A stretch of 64,000 nucleotides of DNA from NCBI RefSeq assembly GCF_000471905.2, contig NW_006499751.1, positions 4,579,200-4,643,199 of the forward strand. Reading direction: 5' to 3'. Below, piece after piece: positions 45,602 to 56,849 of the stretch. The notes below the pieces were generated by a model. The model worked only from the letters and a program-made list of their open reading frames with translations, was not told the DNA's origin and did not search any database. The translations under genes and the position numbers were made by a program. Within the stretch, counting starts at the first letter, position 1. Every line of letters begins with the position of its first letter. Origin of the DNA: Amborella trichopoda (taxonomy: Eukaryota; Streptophyta; Magnoliopsida; Amborellales; Amborellaceae).

Positions 45602-46002
45602 ATCATGTCCATCTCCCTCTTTTTTTATTAGCGAAGGTTTGTTTAAGGTCATGCCACCGTTTCCATCAATTTGGCATGTTTGAAGGTCATCCGTAGAGAC
45701 CTGAGGGCATGTTTAAGGTCTTACCTCCAAGACCGTAGGGCATGTTTAAGGTCTTACCTCCAAGACCGTAGGGCATGTTTAAGGTCTTTCCTCTAAAACC
45801 GTAAGGGTAGTGTGTTTTATTGTCATGCACTAAGATTGGAGGGCATGTTTAAGGTCTTGCCTCGGAAACCGAAAGAGTAGTGTGTTTTATGGTCATACAC
45901 CATGACCGGCGGGCATGTTTAAGGTCTTGCCTCCGAGACCGTATGTTGCATAGTTTAACGTCGTGCTACCAGGATGTGTGTTACAGTTTAGGGTCGTATA
46001 GC
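45602..46002 (-). mobile_element. Minus-sense LTR remnant with 33-35-bp units (3' side of element D)
   Basis: 35-bp-family units in the forward orientation (45640-46000), including two exact 33-bp copies of AGGGCATGTTTAAGGTCTTA... + CCTCCAAGACCGT around 45702-45767. It joins directly to the end of the gag frame at 46003, so the whole pol region of D has been removed. Confidence 0.6.
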
Positions 46003-46962
46003 TTAGACCATGTGTGGCACTGGATCACGTGTGGAATCAGGCCCCAAATTCAATTTTCCCTTATCCATGAAGTTCTGGATGATATCTTTAGCGGCATGGC
46101 ACTCCTCGGTCTTGTGACCAAGTCTTCTATGATATTGGCAGTAATTGGGTTTGTTGTTCCCTCTGACTTCTCCCGGTCTTTTTGGCATGGGTAGCTCGAT
46201 CATCCCCTCTGATAGGAGGATATCAAGCAATTTGGGGACCATGAGCTTGTCAAAGGAATAACTCTTGTTCCAACTTTGACTTGAGGAGTGCATGGTATTT
46301 GTCATTGCATCTGCCAACTGATCATCATCATTGACCAATGTGAAGGGCTCAGATACATTTCCATGGTGCTTGAGCAAGCTTTTGATTTGTACTGCCTTGT
46401 TGACCATCTTGGTGAACATAGGAGGCCATGTTGAGGTGACATAACAAGTCAATTCTTGGTGCATCCTGTCTATGTAGTACTCCATCTCTTGGAGCTCACC
46501 TATTGGAGTGGTAAAATTGATGGCCAGAGTACGCCACCTTTCGATATATTCGATCATTGGCTCATGTGGCTTTTGTCTTACCTCAAGAAGCTCGAAAAGT
46601 TGCACTTTCTTTTCTATGTCGCAGAAAAGCTTGAGGAACTCTTCTTCCATTTGTACCCATGATGAGATTGACCCTGGTGGTAACCGAGAGTAACATTTGA
46701 ATGCAGGTCCCGTAAGAATTCCCACAAATTGCCGAAGCAATAGCTGGTAAATGTTCGTTGTATTGCCACAGGCAGCAATGAAGTGGGCTATATGTTGTTG
46801 TGACGAGCCAGTGCCATCATACTTGGGGAAGTTGAGTCTTTGGTAACCGGGTGGGAATGGAGTTTTGTCAACATACGCTGGGTAAGGCTTTTGATAGAGA
46901 TTCAACTCTTCCATCACTGGGATATTGTACTTTTTCAATGCTTCAGCTACCATGCCATACAC
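46003..46962 (-). CDS. gag: gag capsid and zinc-knuckle segment, element D (open, 319 codons)
   Basis: The longest credible open frame in the window. It contains a Tat gag signature, PYPAYVDKTPFPPGYQRLNF near residues 26-45, and IAHFIAACG near residue 59. The retrotransposon gag core follows (CYSRLPPGSISSWVQMEEEF near residues 94-113; IEYIERWRTLAINF). One zinc knuckle CQYHRRLGHKTEEC lies near residue 275. It differs clearly from A/B gag, so D is another subfamily. It has a single knuckle where A and B have two. The stop at 46003 lies at the deletion junction, and upstream in-frame stops near 46980 and 47095 separate it from the N-terminal part. The true start is therefore upstream and this is most likely a remnant. 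Confidence 0.75.
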   Translation of the reverse strand: MYGMVAEALKKYNIPVMEELNLYQKPYPAYVDKTPFPPGYQRLNFPKYDGTGSSQQHIAHFIAACGNTTNIYQLLLRQFVGILTGPAFKCYSRLPPGSISSWVQMEEEFLKLFCDIEKKVQLFELLEVRQKPHEPMIEYIERWRTLAINFTTPIGELQEMEYYIDRMHQELTCYVTSTWPPMFTKMVNKAVQIKSLLKHHGNVSEPFTLVNDDDQLADAMTNTMHSSSQSWNKSYSFDKLMVPKLLDILLSEGMIELPMPKRPGEVRGNNKPNYCQYHRRLGHKTEECHAAKDIIQNFMDKGKLNLGPDSTRDPVPHMV

Positions 46963-48425
46963 TAGTTCTCGATTCCTAACCTAAGTCGATAGGGAAGAGA
47001 CCGGAAATGAGGGAGGAGAGGGTGGGAGTGGCTCTTCTTTTGATGGTGTGGTTTCGATGACCAGGCAAGGTGTTTGAGAGACAGTAAAGAGGGCTTAGTA
47101 CCCCGATGGGGCATGAGACACCAATACCTCTTGGCGCAAAGTTTCCACCATTTCGCCTTTTGACCTCATCTTGGCTTGTAACTGCCTTAATGTTATCTTA
47201 CGCTGCGCAATCTCGTCTCCATAGGGTTCTGGCACTTCATTGATCACTAGAGCTTCAATAGTTGCCACACTTGAGGGCTCTTCTTCTATTTGCCCATTAC
47301 ATGCCTCAGAGCTTACAATCTTGGATTTGATTGCTACTGCTTCAACATCATCATTGGTGAGGGTCATTGAGCCTTCTTCAGGCCTACTTCATTTTCCAAG
47401 GCTTGGTTATCCTCGTGCTCTAATGAGAATGTGAAATTCTCATAAGATGATGAGATCACATCATCATCATTGAGGGAGCATTTTTCGAGATACCAAAAGA
47501 ACATGCGATCGTCCTTATATGGAGCCACGACACATTCAAGACATGGAGCTGATATGCAGTCAGCCTCATAATGAATCATGGCGTCTTCGGGAGCTGGAGG
47601 CACCATTTCATTGGGGTGGTCAGCGAAGGGAATACTGGCAATCTCGTCCTCTTTTAAGAAATGATTTTCCTTGAATGAGAGTGACGAGATCTCGTCAAAG
47701 GTAGGAGTCATTGGGTGGATGAGGACGAGTGATGTCGCCCCATCAAAATTGAGCTCGTCATCACTAAACAGGAATGTGAAACCCTCATAGGATGAGGCCA
47801 TACTGTCATCGTATGGAGTGCACATGTACCACGCATGACATGGGGGAAGCATGCAGCTATCTTCGTGGGGAATGATGGTGCCTTTAGGGCATGAAGGAGC
47901 CATTTCAGTGGGGCTGCCTGTAGGGGTAGTGCAGCTCATCCCATCTAGTAATCGGGAGTGGCTTTCCTTGAATGAGAGTGACAAACTCTCATCAAAGGTA
48001 AGAATATTTGGATGAGAGGGTGAGGGAGGCCACATCATTAGGACCATCCAGAGTAGACGACGGTTCATCAAGTCTCTTAGATTCTAAGACGAATCCCGGT
48101 GAAGGCTGGAAGAGGGTGAAGAGCAGCACAGTCCCCATGTTCATAAGGTTGATCTCAATAATGAGTTTCTCAACTCACTGAAGCAACTCATCAGTACCAA
48201 TTTTCTTTTCAATTGCATCTTGGGGAGCTGGGATGTCGAGGCAAACTTTGGGAGGAGCTGGTGGATTATTCTCTTGCATCATGGGAAGAATACCAGTCCC
48301 TTCATAGTTCGAACTTTCCACCACCAAGGGATCATGAACAGCGCCCTCGGTGGATTCGGTTTCTGTCTCACTTAAGTCACTGGGATTGCCCCTCAGCGGT
48401 ACCTTCTGACTCAACAGGAGTCTAG
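46963..48425 (-). pseudogene. N-terminal extension of gag / ORF1-like region, element D
   Basis: 47367-47095 is in frame with gag, apart from two stops. 48071-47364 is open for 235 codons in another frame and overlaps the next frame as ATGA. 48414-48175 is acidic. The 235-codon part contains two diverged copies of a unit of about 90 residues: FDESLSLSFKE...SSYEGFTF and FDEISSLSFKE...SSYENFTF, each with a central Pro/His/Cys segment (ending in SFKENH or SFKESH motifs at the start). Ogre-type elements have an extra ORF upstream of gag; this may be its counterpart. No known domain recognised. Confidence 0.5.
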
Positions 48426-49828
48426 GGGAAACTGGTTCGGGTCCATGAGCTGCCCCTAGCTCAATCTGCTCGTAGGAGACTTTGATCTCAGTGCCCTAAC
48501 TTGAAAGGGGCTCATGAGTTTGATTGGGTGATGGCTCAATTGGCTCAGGATTGATGGTCACCAGGGTCAGATTGGCTCTTTGCCCCATTCACAGGCTCAT
48601 CTTTGCCCCGAGTGGGGCTTCGAACCTTATAGATAACAGGCTTCGTTGTGCCCTAAGCAATCTTCTTGGCATTCACCACATGACATGCTTCTCCAACATC
48701 ATCCGTATCGAAGGGAGTAAGAGGGGAGAAAGGGCTCTCATTATGGAAGGGAAGTTTACAATCAATTTTTTTTCTTTACCCCTGAGCTGGGCTTTCAATG
48801 TCTTGGTCTCCCAGCCCCATTTCCAGGCTTGACCGTGATTTCCCTTCTTCATGGCCAGGTAAAATTACCTTCGAGCAAAGACGAGCTATTCTTCCAACCG
48901 TCTTTCATAAATGCCTTTAGAACTAGGGTAGGCCCTAGATCCGTGCGTGTGTGCACAATGCAGAGAGTGCGGTACTAGGATTGCCCCGAGAAGGGACAAA
49001 GGATCCGGCTTTAGCAGTGCCGGCCTTGTCGTGAAGTGTGAACGATAGGGCAACTTGGTAGTCACCATTCGTGCAGTGAATAAACATGTGCTCTTGTGGA
49101 CCATGGCTAAGCCATTGTTCGTGTGCTCGTTGGGACATGACTTTTGAGTCCCCAAGAGTAAAGGGACAAGGATGCATCATGCTTGTTGGAGTGACCATCG
49201 GGTTCATCCTATGTGTGGGGCTAGGCTCCAAGAGACCCAGACCGTGATGATGGACCGGGGTAGCCTTGGAGTTGCCTCGAGACACAGACCTTGTGAACGA
49301 ACTGCTAGTCCTAGTGGGTGGGTGAGAGGAAATAGCTTTAAAGCCTCCTCTTTGTGTCAAACCTCCAGAGATGGGGGTTCGAAGTGATGCAAAATGAGGG
49401 GGGTGGTTGTACGGTTACCTACAGAAGCAACGACAGACGAACTGCCAATCGCAGAAGAGGGGGGTGGGTGACCCTTTTGGCTGGCCTGAGCAAGATGACC
49501 TGTGATGTGAGTGGCGGCTATTGTGCCACCTGTGCAAGTGACACTGATGATACATTTGTCAATGTCGGGAAGCAGGGTTTAGGGACTTGCGAGTCCCTCC
49601 TCGCCTCAAGCCAGGTAAGAACCCAGGAGTGCGAAACTGAATTAACGTTAAAAAAGAAATCTGGGAATGAGGTTCGCAGAACTTGGTCCCTGGGGATGGA
49701 CTTCGAGTGCGGGATTATGGAATCCCCGACTTGAACATAGGGGTTGAATAACCCTGATGTCATGCTAGTGTGTATTGGAACAATAAAGAACTTGTCAAGC
49801 AAGATGAGCTGACGATGGGGTAGTGTGT
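48426..49828 (-). other. 5' UTR / pre-gag region of element D
   Basis: No convincing long frame. Segments 49380-49450 and 49575-49630 resemble A (11930-12010, 12130-12180). Two hairpins are at 49581-49627. Apparent short frames on both strands show no family signature. Confidence 0.5.
49581..49627 (-). other. Paired stem-loops near the PBS, element D
   Basis: AGGGACT (49581-49587)/AGTCCCT (49592-49598) with a 4-base loop, then CCAGGT (49611-49616) with ACCCAGG downstream. It is the counterpart of 12133-12178 in A, kept although the flanking sequence has diverged. Confidence 0.45.
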
Positions 49829-49844
49829 CCTCGGTGGAGTCGCA
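49829..49844 (-). promoter_or_regulatory. Primer-binding site, element D
   Basis: On the minus strand TGCGACTCCACCGAGG, four bases after the LTR end at 49849. It is the A-type tRNA-Arg PBS with three changes. Confidence 0.65.
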
Positions 49845-49848
49845 GAGC

Positions 49849-51828
49849 TGGTAGGTGCCTCGATCTCACCTTTTGGGTCGGGAAGACCTGGTGGCATGGT
49901 TCCGGGTTCGTGACGAGCCCGAGATCGGAGATCGCTCTCTCGAGAACCGCATAAAGAAGACGGGGGCAGGGTACCAACCGGTGAGAGAGGAATTAAGGTC
50001 GTGATGCAGGACTTACCTCACATGGGACCGTGATACTCTCGGGTTGGCTCGGGTGGGCACCCTCTTAGATCACGAAGAATGCCCTTGGCCTGAGGCTGAT
50101 TCGGCTTCAACTCCCTTGACTCATTTTTTTGTGTTCCTGCACACACACACACATGAAATGTCCTAACAAGTGGGTCTGGGGACCCAGACTTGTCGAAATT
50201 AAAATAACGTGAAATGAAAAAATGAAAGGGAAAGGGATGAATTAAATTAGAAAATGGAATTAGAATAAAATAATATGAAATAAGTAAGAGAAATAGAATA
50301 AAAATAAAATGAAGTAAAGTAAAATAAAATAAAGGAGTTTAAAAGATAAAATAAAATGAGGTAATGGAAATAAAGTAAAGTGAAATAAAATAAAGTAGGC
50401 AAATAAAATAAAGTAAAGTAAAGTAAAATAAAATAAATGAATAAAATAAAGAAAGTAAAGTAAGATAAAATAAGCGAAATAAAATAAATAGAATAAAGGA
50501 AAATAAAATGAAATGAGTGAGGTAAAATAAAATGAAAGAGGTAAAAGAAAGGGAATAAAATAAAATAGTGTAGAGTAAAATAAAATAAAAGGGATAAAAT
50601 AAAATAAGTTAATGAAAATAAAATAAAATAAATGAATGAAGTAAAGTAAGGTATAATAGGATAAAATGAGTGAAGTAAAATAAATAAAATAACATGAGTT
50701 GGAAGGGATAAAATAAGTTGAGATGATGTAAATAATATGGTAAAATGAAACAAAGGGAAATGAATGAGAGAAGATAAAATGAAATAAATAAAAAGGAAAG
50801 GCATTTGGTTAAGAGAAAGAGAGGCTTGAAATTGGTTATTGGTGAGAAAGTTGGATAAAAACGAAATGAAGGGTATGGAGAAGGTGAAACGAAACAAACT
50901 GAATGAAAAAAACGAAAAGAACGAAAAGGACAGATGGGGCGACAGGAGGAGCAAAGAGAGGGGGGTCGTTGTTGGGTTTTACGTGAGAGTGTTGAACGAA
51001 AACGAAACTAACGAATGAAAGGAAAAAGGTCAAAGGGAGGATGGTTTGTTCGTTTGGGTGTTTTGGAGAGAGAAAGTGCAGCAAGGGGATGGGAGAGTTG
51101 CGGACGATCGTGAAGGGGCTAGAGGTTGCAGGTGATCGTGAAGAGGAACGGAGAGGCGTGAGAGGGTTAGAGAGAGAAAGTAGTGAGGTGGGAAAAGAAG
51201 GTGGCTGCAAGCGGTGAAGAAGAATATGGTGGCCTCAGAGAGGCTAAGCGGGGATGGTTTGGTTGCTGGCGACAGCTGAGGCTGAGCGGGGATGGCAGCT
51301 GAGGTCGGGGACGGAGAGGTTCGCGATTTGGTTGTAGGTGGGTGGAAGTGAAGAAGAGAAGAACACGGGGGAGGAGTGAAAGAGGCAGAGAATGAGAGGG
51401 GGCTTTGGGTGCAGATGGCAGTGGAGGGTGAAGAAGATGGGGGCGAGAGAAGAGAGAGAGCAGCAGAGTGAGAGAGGGGGCAGCAGTGCGGTGGCTGAGA
51501 TGAGAGCTCGGCAAGAGAAGGGTGGCGCATGGCAGTGGTTAATGCGCGTGAGAGTTATCTCGCACGGTAGTGGTTAACTTGTGTGGAAGTTGTTGCGCAT
51601 GGCAGTGGGTGAGATGGCGCACAGCCGGGTTGAGGGGCACGACAGTATGTGTACTTGCTCGGCGGGGAGAGAGGGATGTGCACGACAGTAAAGGGGGCTT
51701 GGCGATGGGTTGTGCACGGCGGGGAGATGAAAGAAATGGGCGAACGTTAGGGAGCATGAGTTATGAGAGGGAAAGAGTGAATTTCAGGGACAAGAAAAGA
51801 GAAAAAGAGAGTGGACGTGAGGGTGTAT
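49849..51828 (-). mobile_element. 5' LTR of element D, interrupted
   Basis: It begins TGGTAGGTGCCTCGATCTC. Shared end block (GCACCCTCTTAGATCACG, about 50057), CACACACA tract, (AAATA)n tract 50205-50800, then GA-rich leader to 51828, parallel to 35163-37150 of C. The match to C breaks at GTGGACGTGAGGGTG (51814-51828), where the next family begins. TATA and U3 of this LTR are not found beyond the break. Confidence 0.75.
51030..51530 (-). other. Ser/Pro-rich open frame in the leader of the D LTR
   Basis: 166 codons in the LTR sense direction, rich in Ser, Pro and Leu (SLAELSSQPPHCCPLSHS). The C LTR carries the same text at about 36365-36990, broken into overlapping frames. It is not the pure simple repeat seen in neighbouring tracts, but it also has no domain I know. 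It could be a leader ORF or chance. Confidence 0.25.
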
Positions 51829-54444
51829 CACGACCCGGCTCCTTGACCCATTTTTACGGTTCACGGAGGGCGACAAAGCATGAGATTGCGTACGTCACTC
51901 TGGTGTGTTGTTATAAAATCGGAATCAAAGCAAACCATGAATAACAAAAACTAAAAAAACAAAAGGCTACAAATGGAGCAAAAATAAAACCATATATATA
52001 GATCGAGTCTTCAAAAATTCTTTTACAAGGGTCAAGGCGCTACTGGCCTAACAACAAAATTACAGTATTCATCACAATACATTGTGGCACAACCACCAGA
52101 AGCCTACAATCGAAGGATCCTTGGACAGAACTGGAGCTTCACAGGTCCGCTACCACCGTTCAGCAGTCCACACATGAGCTATCAGTTGTCACTCTATAGA
52201 GAATGGAAAAGAGAGGCATGAGCTAAAAGCCCAGTAAGTAAATCAATACCCTGCATTCTTGCCTATAAGCTTATAAATAATGACATGGCCTACAGTCTAT
52301 CAAACATCGTACTGGCATCAGAAAGTCGAGTCATGTCTCAGAATATGTACACTAATAGTATAAAATGAGTATTGTTCAAATGTCAGAGCATCTCATATTT
52401 CCTGAAATGGCAGTAATATTGATGCTCATCACAGTCATAGTCAGACAATCATACAAGGTACTTAATTCAGATAGGCGGAAACATAACTATAATTACTTTC
52501 GAAGTAGAAGTCACATCAATCAGGCTAAGTCAATCCTATAACTTGGAACTTCTACCCTGATCCAAGAGGGAGGACAATGACAAATGGAGGTCCCAATTCG
52601 TAATGTCCTTACTCACGCACACGATCCCCAATACGCTTTGGGGGCTTTCGATAGGTTGTGGCCTTGCAAGACATGACCCTCTCTTTACGCCATGAGGCGA
52701 GAGGGAGTTACACTATCATTGGAGGACCCAATGCATAGTGCCCATGACAATTTTGGGGGCATGACCCACCCTGTTATGCAAAGTTATCTCCCGACTCCAC
52801 TCCTCTCATTGAAGTCAGGGAAAAATCAGAATTTGCCGACAACACAATATCCATTACCAATGGAGAACTCATCGCGTAGTAGCCAGAAATCACATATAAC
52901 AAAGTTCATATAACATAATCAGAATATCCACTACCAATGGAGAACACATTGCATAGTGGCCAGAAATCACATATATCAGAGTTCATATAACAGAATCGGA
53001 ATATCCACTACCAATGGAGAACCTATTGCATAGTGGCGAGAAATCACATACATTAAGAGTTCATATAACAGAATCAGAATATCCACTACCAATGGAGAAG
53101 CCATTGCATAGTGGCCAGAAATCACATATATCATGTATAGGCAGGCATAACATTCATTCATTCATAGTTTACTCTTTTAAAAAGATCAGGAGTATTCAGC
53201 ATTTGTAGGATCACCATCATGCCATTTCGATGTCTTATAATAAAAAAATTCAATAACCTTGCAAAAGGCTTAGGCTATGTTCAAAACATCGATGCAAGAC
53301 ATGTGCATAGTTCATGTATAATCATAAAATTCATTGTCATTTATATCAATCATGAGCATATACAGAATGAGGCATAACATCCGAATTATGAGGGGAATTT
53401 AACTAAATTCCGATTCTCAATCATTAATTGAACATTATATGATCAATTAAGGGTTCAATATACCGCTATGAATCTGGTTGAATTCTGCCAATAGGGACAT
53501 ATGCTTACAATTCGAACCATAGCTTGCAACCTAGCGGGAATTTTAAAATAATTTAAACATGCAACTTTTAGTACATATTCAAAGTTTTCAAATGGCTCTG
53601 ACTTTGGAGTAATTGGACTCCATTTGGTTGGCCAAAATGCATGGCGATAGAGAAAAAAAATTTGAGTTTCTGTGAGAGCTGTCAACAATGGCATACTAGG
53701 ACATTTTTTAACATAGCTCCTCATTTACAAGGATTTTGAGAAAGGTTAAAACATGAAAATCATATAAGATTCTTGCATCTATCAAATGGCTGACCTTCTG
53801 GGTCATTTGGATTTCAATAGATTAGGCAAAGTCTCAGTGCAACAGAAATAATATTTATAGAAATTATCACAGTCTGCTAACAATGGCATAAATGCATAAA
53901 ATAAAACATATCTTCCAAACTAGCAAGAATCTCAACCGGACATAAACATCAAACTCAAATTAGACTCATAGATCTTTCAAATGGTAGTAGTTTGAGGCTA
54001 AAGGGCTATCATTTGTTCAGTCAAAATCTCATTACAAAAACATGAAAACTCCTTGAAAATCACAGTCCAACCATGACACGCCTCCCAAAATCATCTCCTA
54101 ACTTTGAATCTATGCAAGGCAACAACACGAAACCAATTCTAGCTTTAATTAGACTCACAAGGGTATCAATCCACCAATTTTCATGCTCCACAATAATGAT
54201 AACAGTGCCTAACAATTCATACAAAGAAATCCTAATTTCTTGAAGAATAAAGCACAATGATCTTCATGCTATCCTATTCTTTGTATACGATTTCTACACC
54301 ATCTCATACCCAATCTCATGCTTAAATTCAAGCTATCATTCATGCCTAAATCATGCTTCATACATACTTAGCTTCATACTTCATAATTCATACATTGTTC
54401 ATGCTTCCATGCTTATGGGTTTGAAAGGTAGTGATCTATTTACT
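51829..54444. mobile_element. LTR-type element, TGTCACGACC family, second copy
   Basis: Starts TATCACGACCCGG at 51829. It follows the same order as 21926-24330: CGTACGTCACTC (51890), AGCCCAGTAAGTAAATC (52228), CAGGCTAAGTCAATC (52517), GCAAGACATGACC (52665), hairpin repeats (52711-53113), 190-bp units (53480-54070). No coding region. The right limit is where U3-block sequence begins at 54445. Likely one LTR of an element whose other LTR starts at 55418. Confidence 0.6.
52711..53113. repeat. 77-bp covarying hairpin repeats
   Basis: One outlying unit (52711-52740: CACTA/TAGTG, CATTGG/CCAATG) and four tandem units at 52852, 52929, 53006 and 53084 with period about 77 bp (CACTA-C-CAATGG-agaac-CCATTG-CA-TAGTG). 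The spacer AGAAATCACATATATCA...TTCATATAACAGAATC is also conserved. One unit (53006) keeps pairing by a G-T pair; the unit at 52852 is decayed. Confidence 0.85.
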
Positions 54445-55370
54445 TGAATTTTGGTTGAATCTTGAAACTTCGGATCAATAGTTTGCTCGTTTCTTAATGT
54501 TTTTCTGTTATTTCTTCGCTATATCACACTGAGAATGTCGTTACGATCGCGAGGCAACAGGCGCAACTTGATTTCGTGCCCGTACGAAGATTTTGCAACT
54601 TTGGAATTTTGGCTAGAATGTGGAATTCTGACGACAGGGTTCGGGTGTAGAATCCGACCGTTCATCATGTACGGGGTTTGGGTCAGCGATAACCTGACAC
54701 CTTACACATGTGATGGAATTAGTCTCGCATCGATCGGGCTAGCGAGCAGTGTGCTTTGGCCTCTCGAGTGAGGCACGACGCTATCGAATTCTTGCACTTT
54801 CTTCACGGATCAGCAACTTCTCTCTAGCTTTTCTTTGCTCTCGGGCGTCGTCACAAGGCGTGCCACATATCGAAACGCTCATCTTGATGAGACAAATATG
54901 CTCACAAAATTTGGGCATGATCCAACCTTAGATGTGTGAGATATGAGCATCGAAATTCATTGGTCGTGACTGCCTTTTTAATGGTGTTGAGTTGCAGGGT
55001 GACCTCACGGGAATCGCGTGTGACTCCTCCTGTTTTGCTCTTTCACCTATAACATTTTCCTGGGATATCCGTTCAAGCTGAAATTTGATCCCGGGGGTGG
55101 TCCCACATCAAAGCGAGACACTGAAAATGTATCTCTAGTTATATGGTCCATTTCAGCGTGCTAGAGGTCGATTTTGCCAGAACTGTTTCTCAGTCTACAC
55201 TTCCTTAGACATGTCAGAATATGACAAAACTTGGCTGGAAAATTTTAAGAGACCTCATGAAGATCTTGGGTAGTTCTAGGGCTATTTTGAGACTGTCGGG
55301 ATTTCCATTATTTGCTAGGCTTTTATTAAGCGGGGGCCCCATGATGATGAAAAATATCTTCCAACACTCC
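54445..55370 (+). repeat. Copy of the Tat U3 block in a foreign context
   Basis: About 930 bp matching 58145-59115, 14575-15560 and 38330-39240, with shared text such as GTGCCACATATCGAAACGCTC and CATCTTGATGAGAC. Here it is flanked on both sides by TGTCACGACC-family sequence rather than by the rest of a Tat LTR, so it is either an independent mobile segment or a transferred piece. Confidence 0.65.
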
Positions 55371-55400
55371 CCTAAACTCTCTAGGCCAAGAATCCTATCA

Positions 55401-55412
55401 TGGCTGCTCTAA
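55401..55412 (-). promoter_or_regulatory. Putative PBS, initiator-Met tRNA type
   Basis: On the minus strand TGGTATTAGAGC; the usual plant iMet PBS is TGGTATCAGAGC, so one mismatch. It lies a few bases from an LTR border (GGGTCGTGAAAGATA), with the expected polarity for a minus-sense element whose 5' LTR is to the right. Confidence 0.6.
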
Positions 55413-55417
55413 TACCA

Positions 55418-55998
55418 TATCTTTCACGACCCCGTCCTCACCCCCGACTGGCGATTGAGCGTGAATTTGTGATCCAATGTAACATCTATAACTCAAGAAG
55501 CAGTGAACTCAACGCTTTTATTTTAAATAATCGAGCAAACTATGAAAAAATGACTAAAAAAATAATCCAATAAGCAGATGAACAAAGGAAATCCCTTACC
55601 CAAAAAAAAACATTATATAAAATTCTTCCAAAATATTACATTCAGTTCGTGGCATCTAGGACCAATATTACACATATCAAGAAAGAAATTATGGAATTAG
55701 CTATATAGCCTAGTAAATAGGTCTAGTGTTATGCATCTATAGTAATTTTTCTGTGTGATAACAGTTCAATCGATTAATATAAAGTCATAGCTTCTTGGCA
55801 CATAAGAATATCAGGTCAAGGCGGCAGTTATGAACATTTCATTTAAACGACAGTTATCACTAAATCAGTGCGATCATGAGCATCCAATCAGTGAAATCAT
55901 TAACATTCAATCAGTGGAACCCTAAACATTCCATATTAAAAAATTCGATCATTACCCACTTACTCCCCAAATCACCTACTCCGCGGTAGAGGCCCTAT
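55418..55998 (-). mobile_element. LTR piece of the TGTCACGACC family
   Basis: TTTCACGACCCCGTCC at the left edge beside the PBS. Then A-rich text and AGCCTAGTAAATAGGTC (55705), equivalent to 22352 and 52228, followed by a short AATCAGTG-type repeat (55860-55925). It is cut at 55998 by LTR E. Confidence 0.55.
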
Positions 55999-56849
55999 TG
56001 GTTAGGTGCCTCGATCTGGCCCTCTGGATCCTAGATGATCGGGCAGTACGCGTCTCAGGTTTCGAGGGAAGACTCAAGACGTTTCAGAGATCGCTCTCTC
56101 AGAAACCTCGTTCGAGAACGGGGGCAGGTGTTACCAACTAGTGAGAGAGGAATTTTAAAGGTGGGTTCGGGACTTACTTGGGCTGGCTCGCGTGGGAGCC
56201 CTCTTAGATCACGATGAAAGCCTCTCAGTAATGAAAGTCGTTCGAAATCGCCTCCCTTGGCTCGTATTCTTTTTGTTTTCTGCTTTTCTACAATCACACA
56301 CATATATGGCAAAGGTTGTAAGACAGGTGGGTCAAACCTCACCCTTTTCGTCTTTGATGAACGTACAGAAGCAAGCGCATTAAAAAAGAAGAAGAGAAGA
56401 AGAACAGGGGAGAGAAAAGCTCGACTGAGCGAGAGGACTAAGCTAGCGAGTAATTGGCCTGACATAGGAGCGAAACAGGCTCGATAACTGAGACTGGCTC
56501 ACAGGATCACTACTAGACATCATTACCAACACAAACTAGCTAGGCACGATGGTCAGTCAGTCTGTCGTGGTAATAAAGCGAGCTAAGTAATCTTGGCACA
56601 ACAACATTACTGTTAGACGATAGGATTTCCATTAAAGGCTAACCTCAATTCCTCTTAGTCGAATGGAAGGATGACCAAGTGATGGTTATGGGGGAAAGAA
56701 TGAAGTACGAGAAAACGGGAATAGACAGAAGGAGGGAGAAGAGACGAGAGGATAAAAGAGAGAGGGAAGGAAGATGCAGTTGGTGTTAGATATTATCGAC
56801 TGTTTCAAAAGAGAAGAGAGAAAGAAGTCTGCACAAGGCCTTGCTTATT

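Noticed and set aside
46003-46962. Intact functional gag gene
   Set aside because: Although open, it is cut at the LTR junction and preceded by in-frame stops, and no pol follows; kept only as an open remnant.
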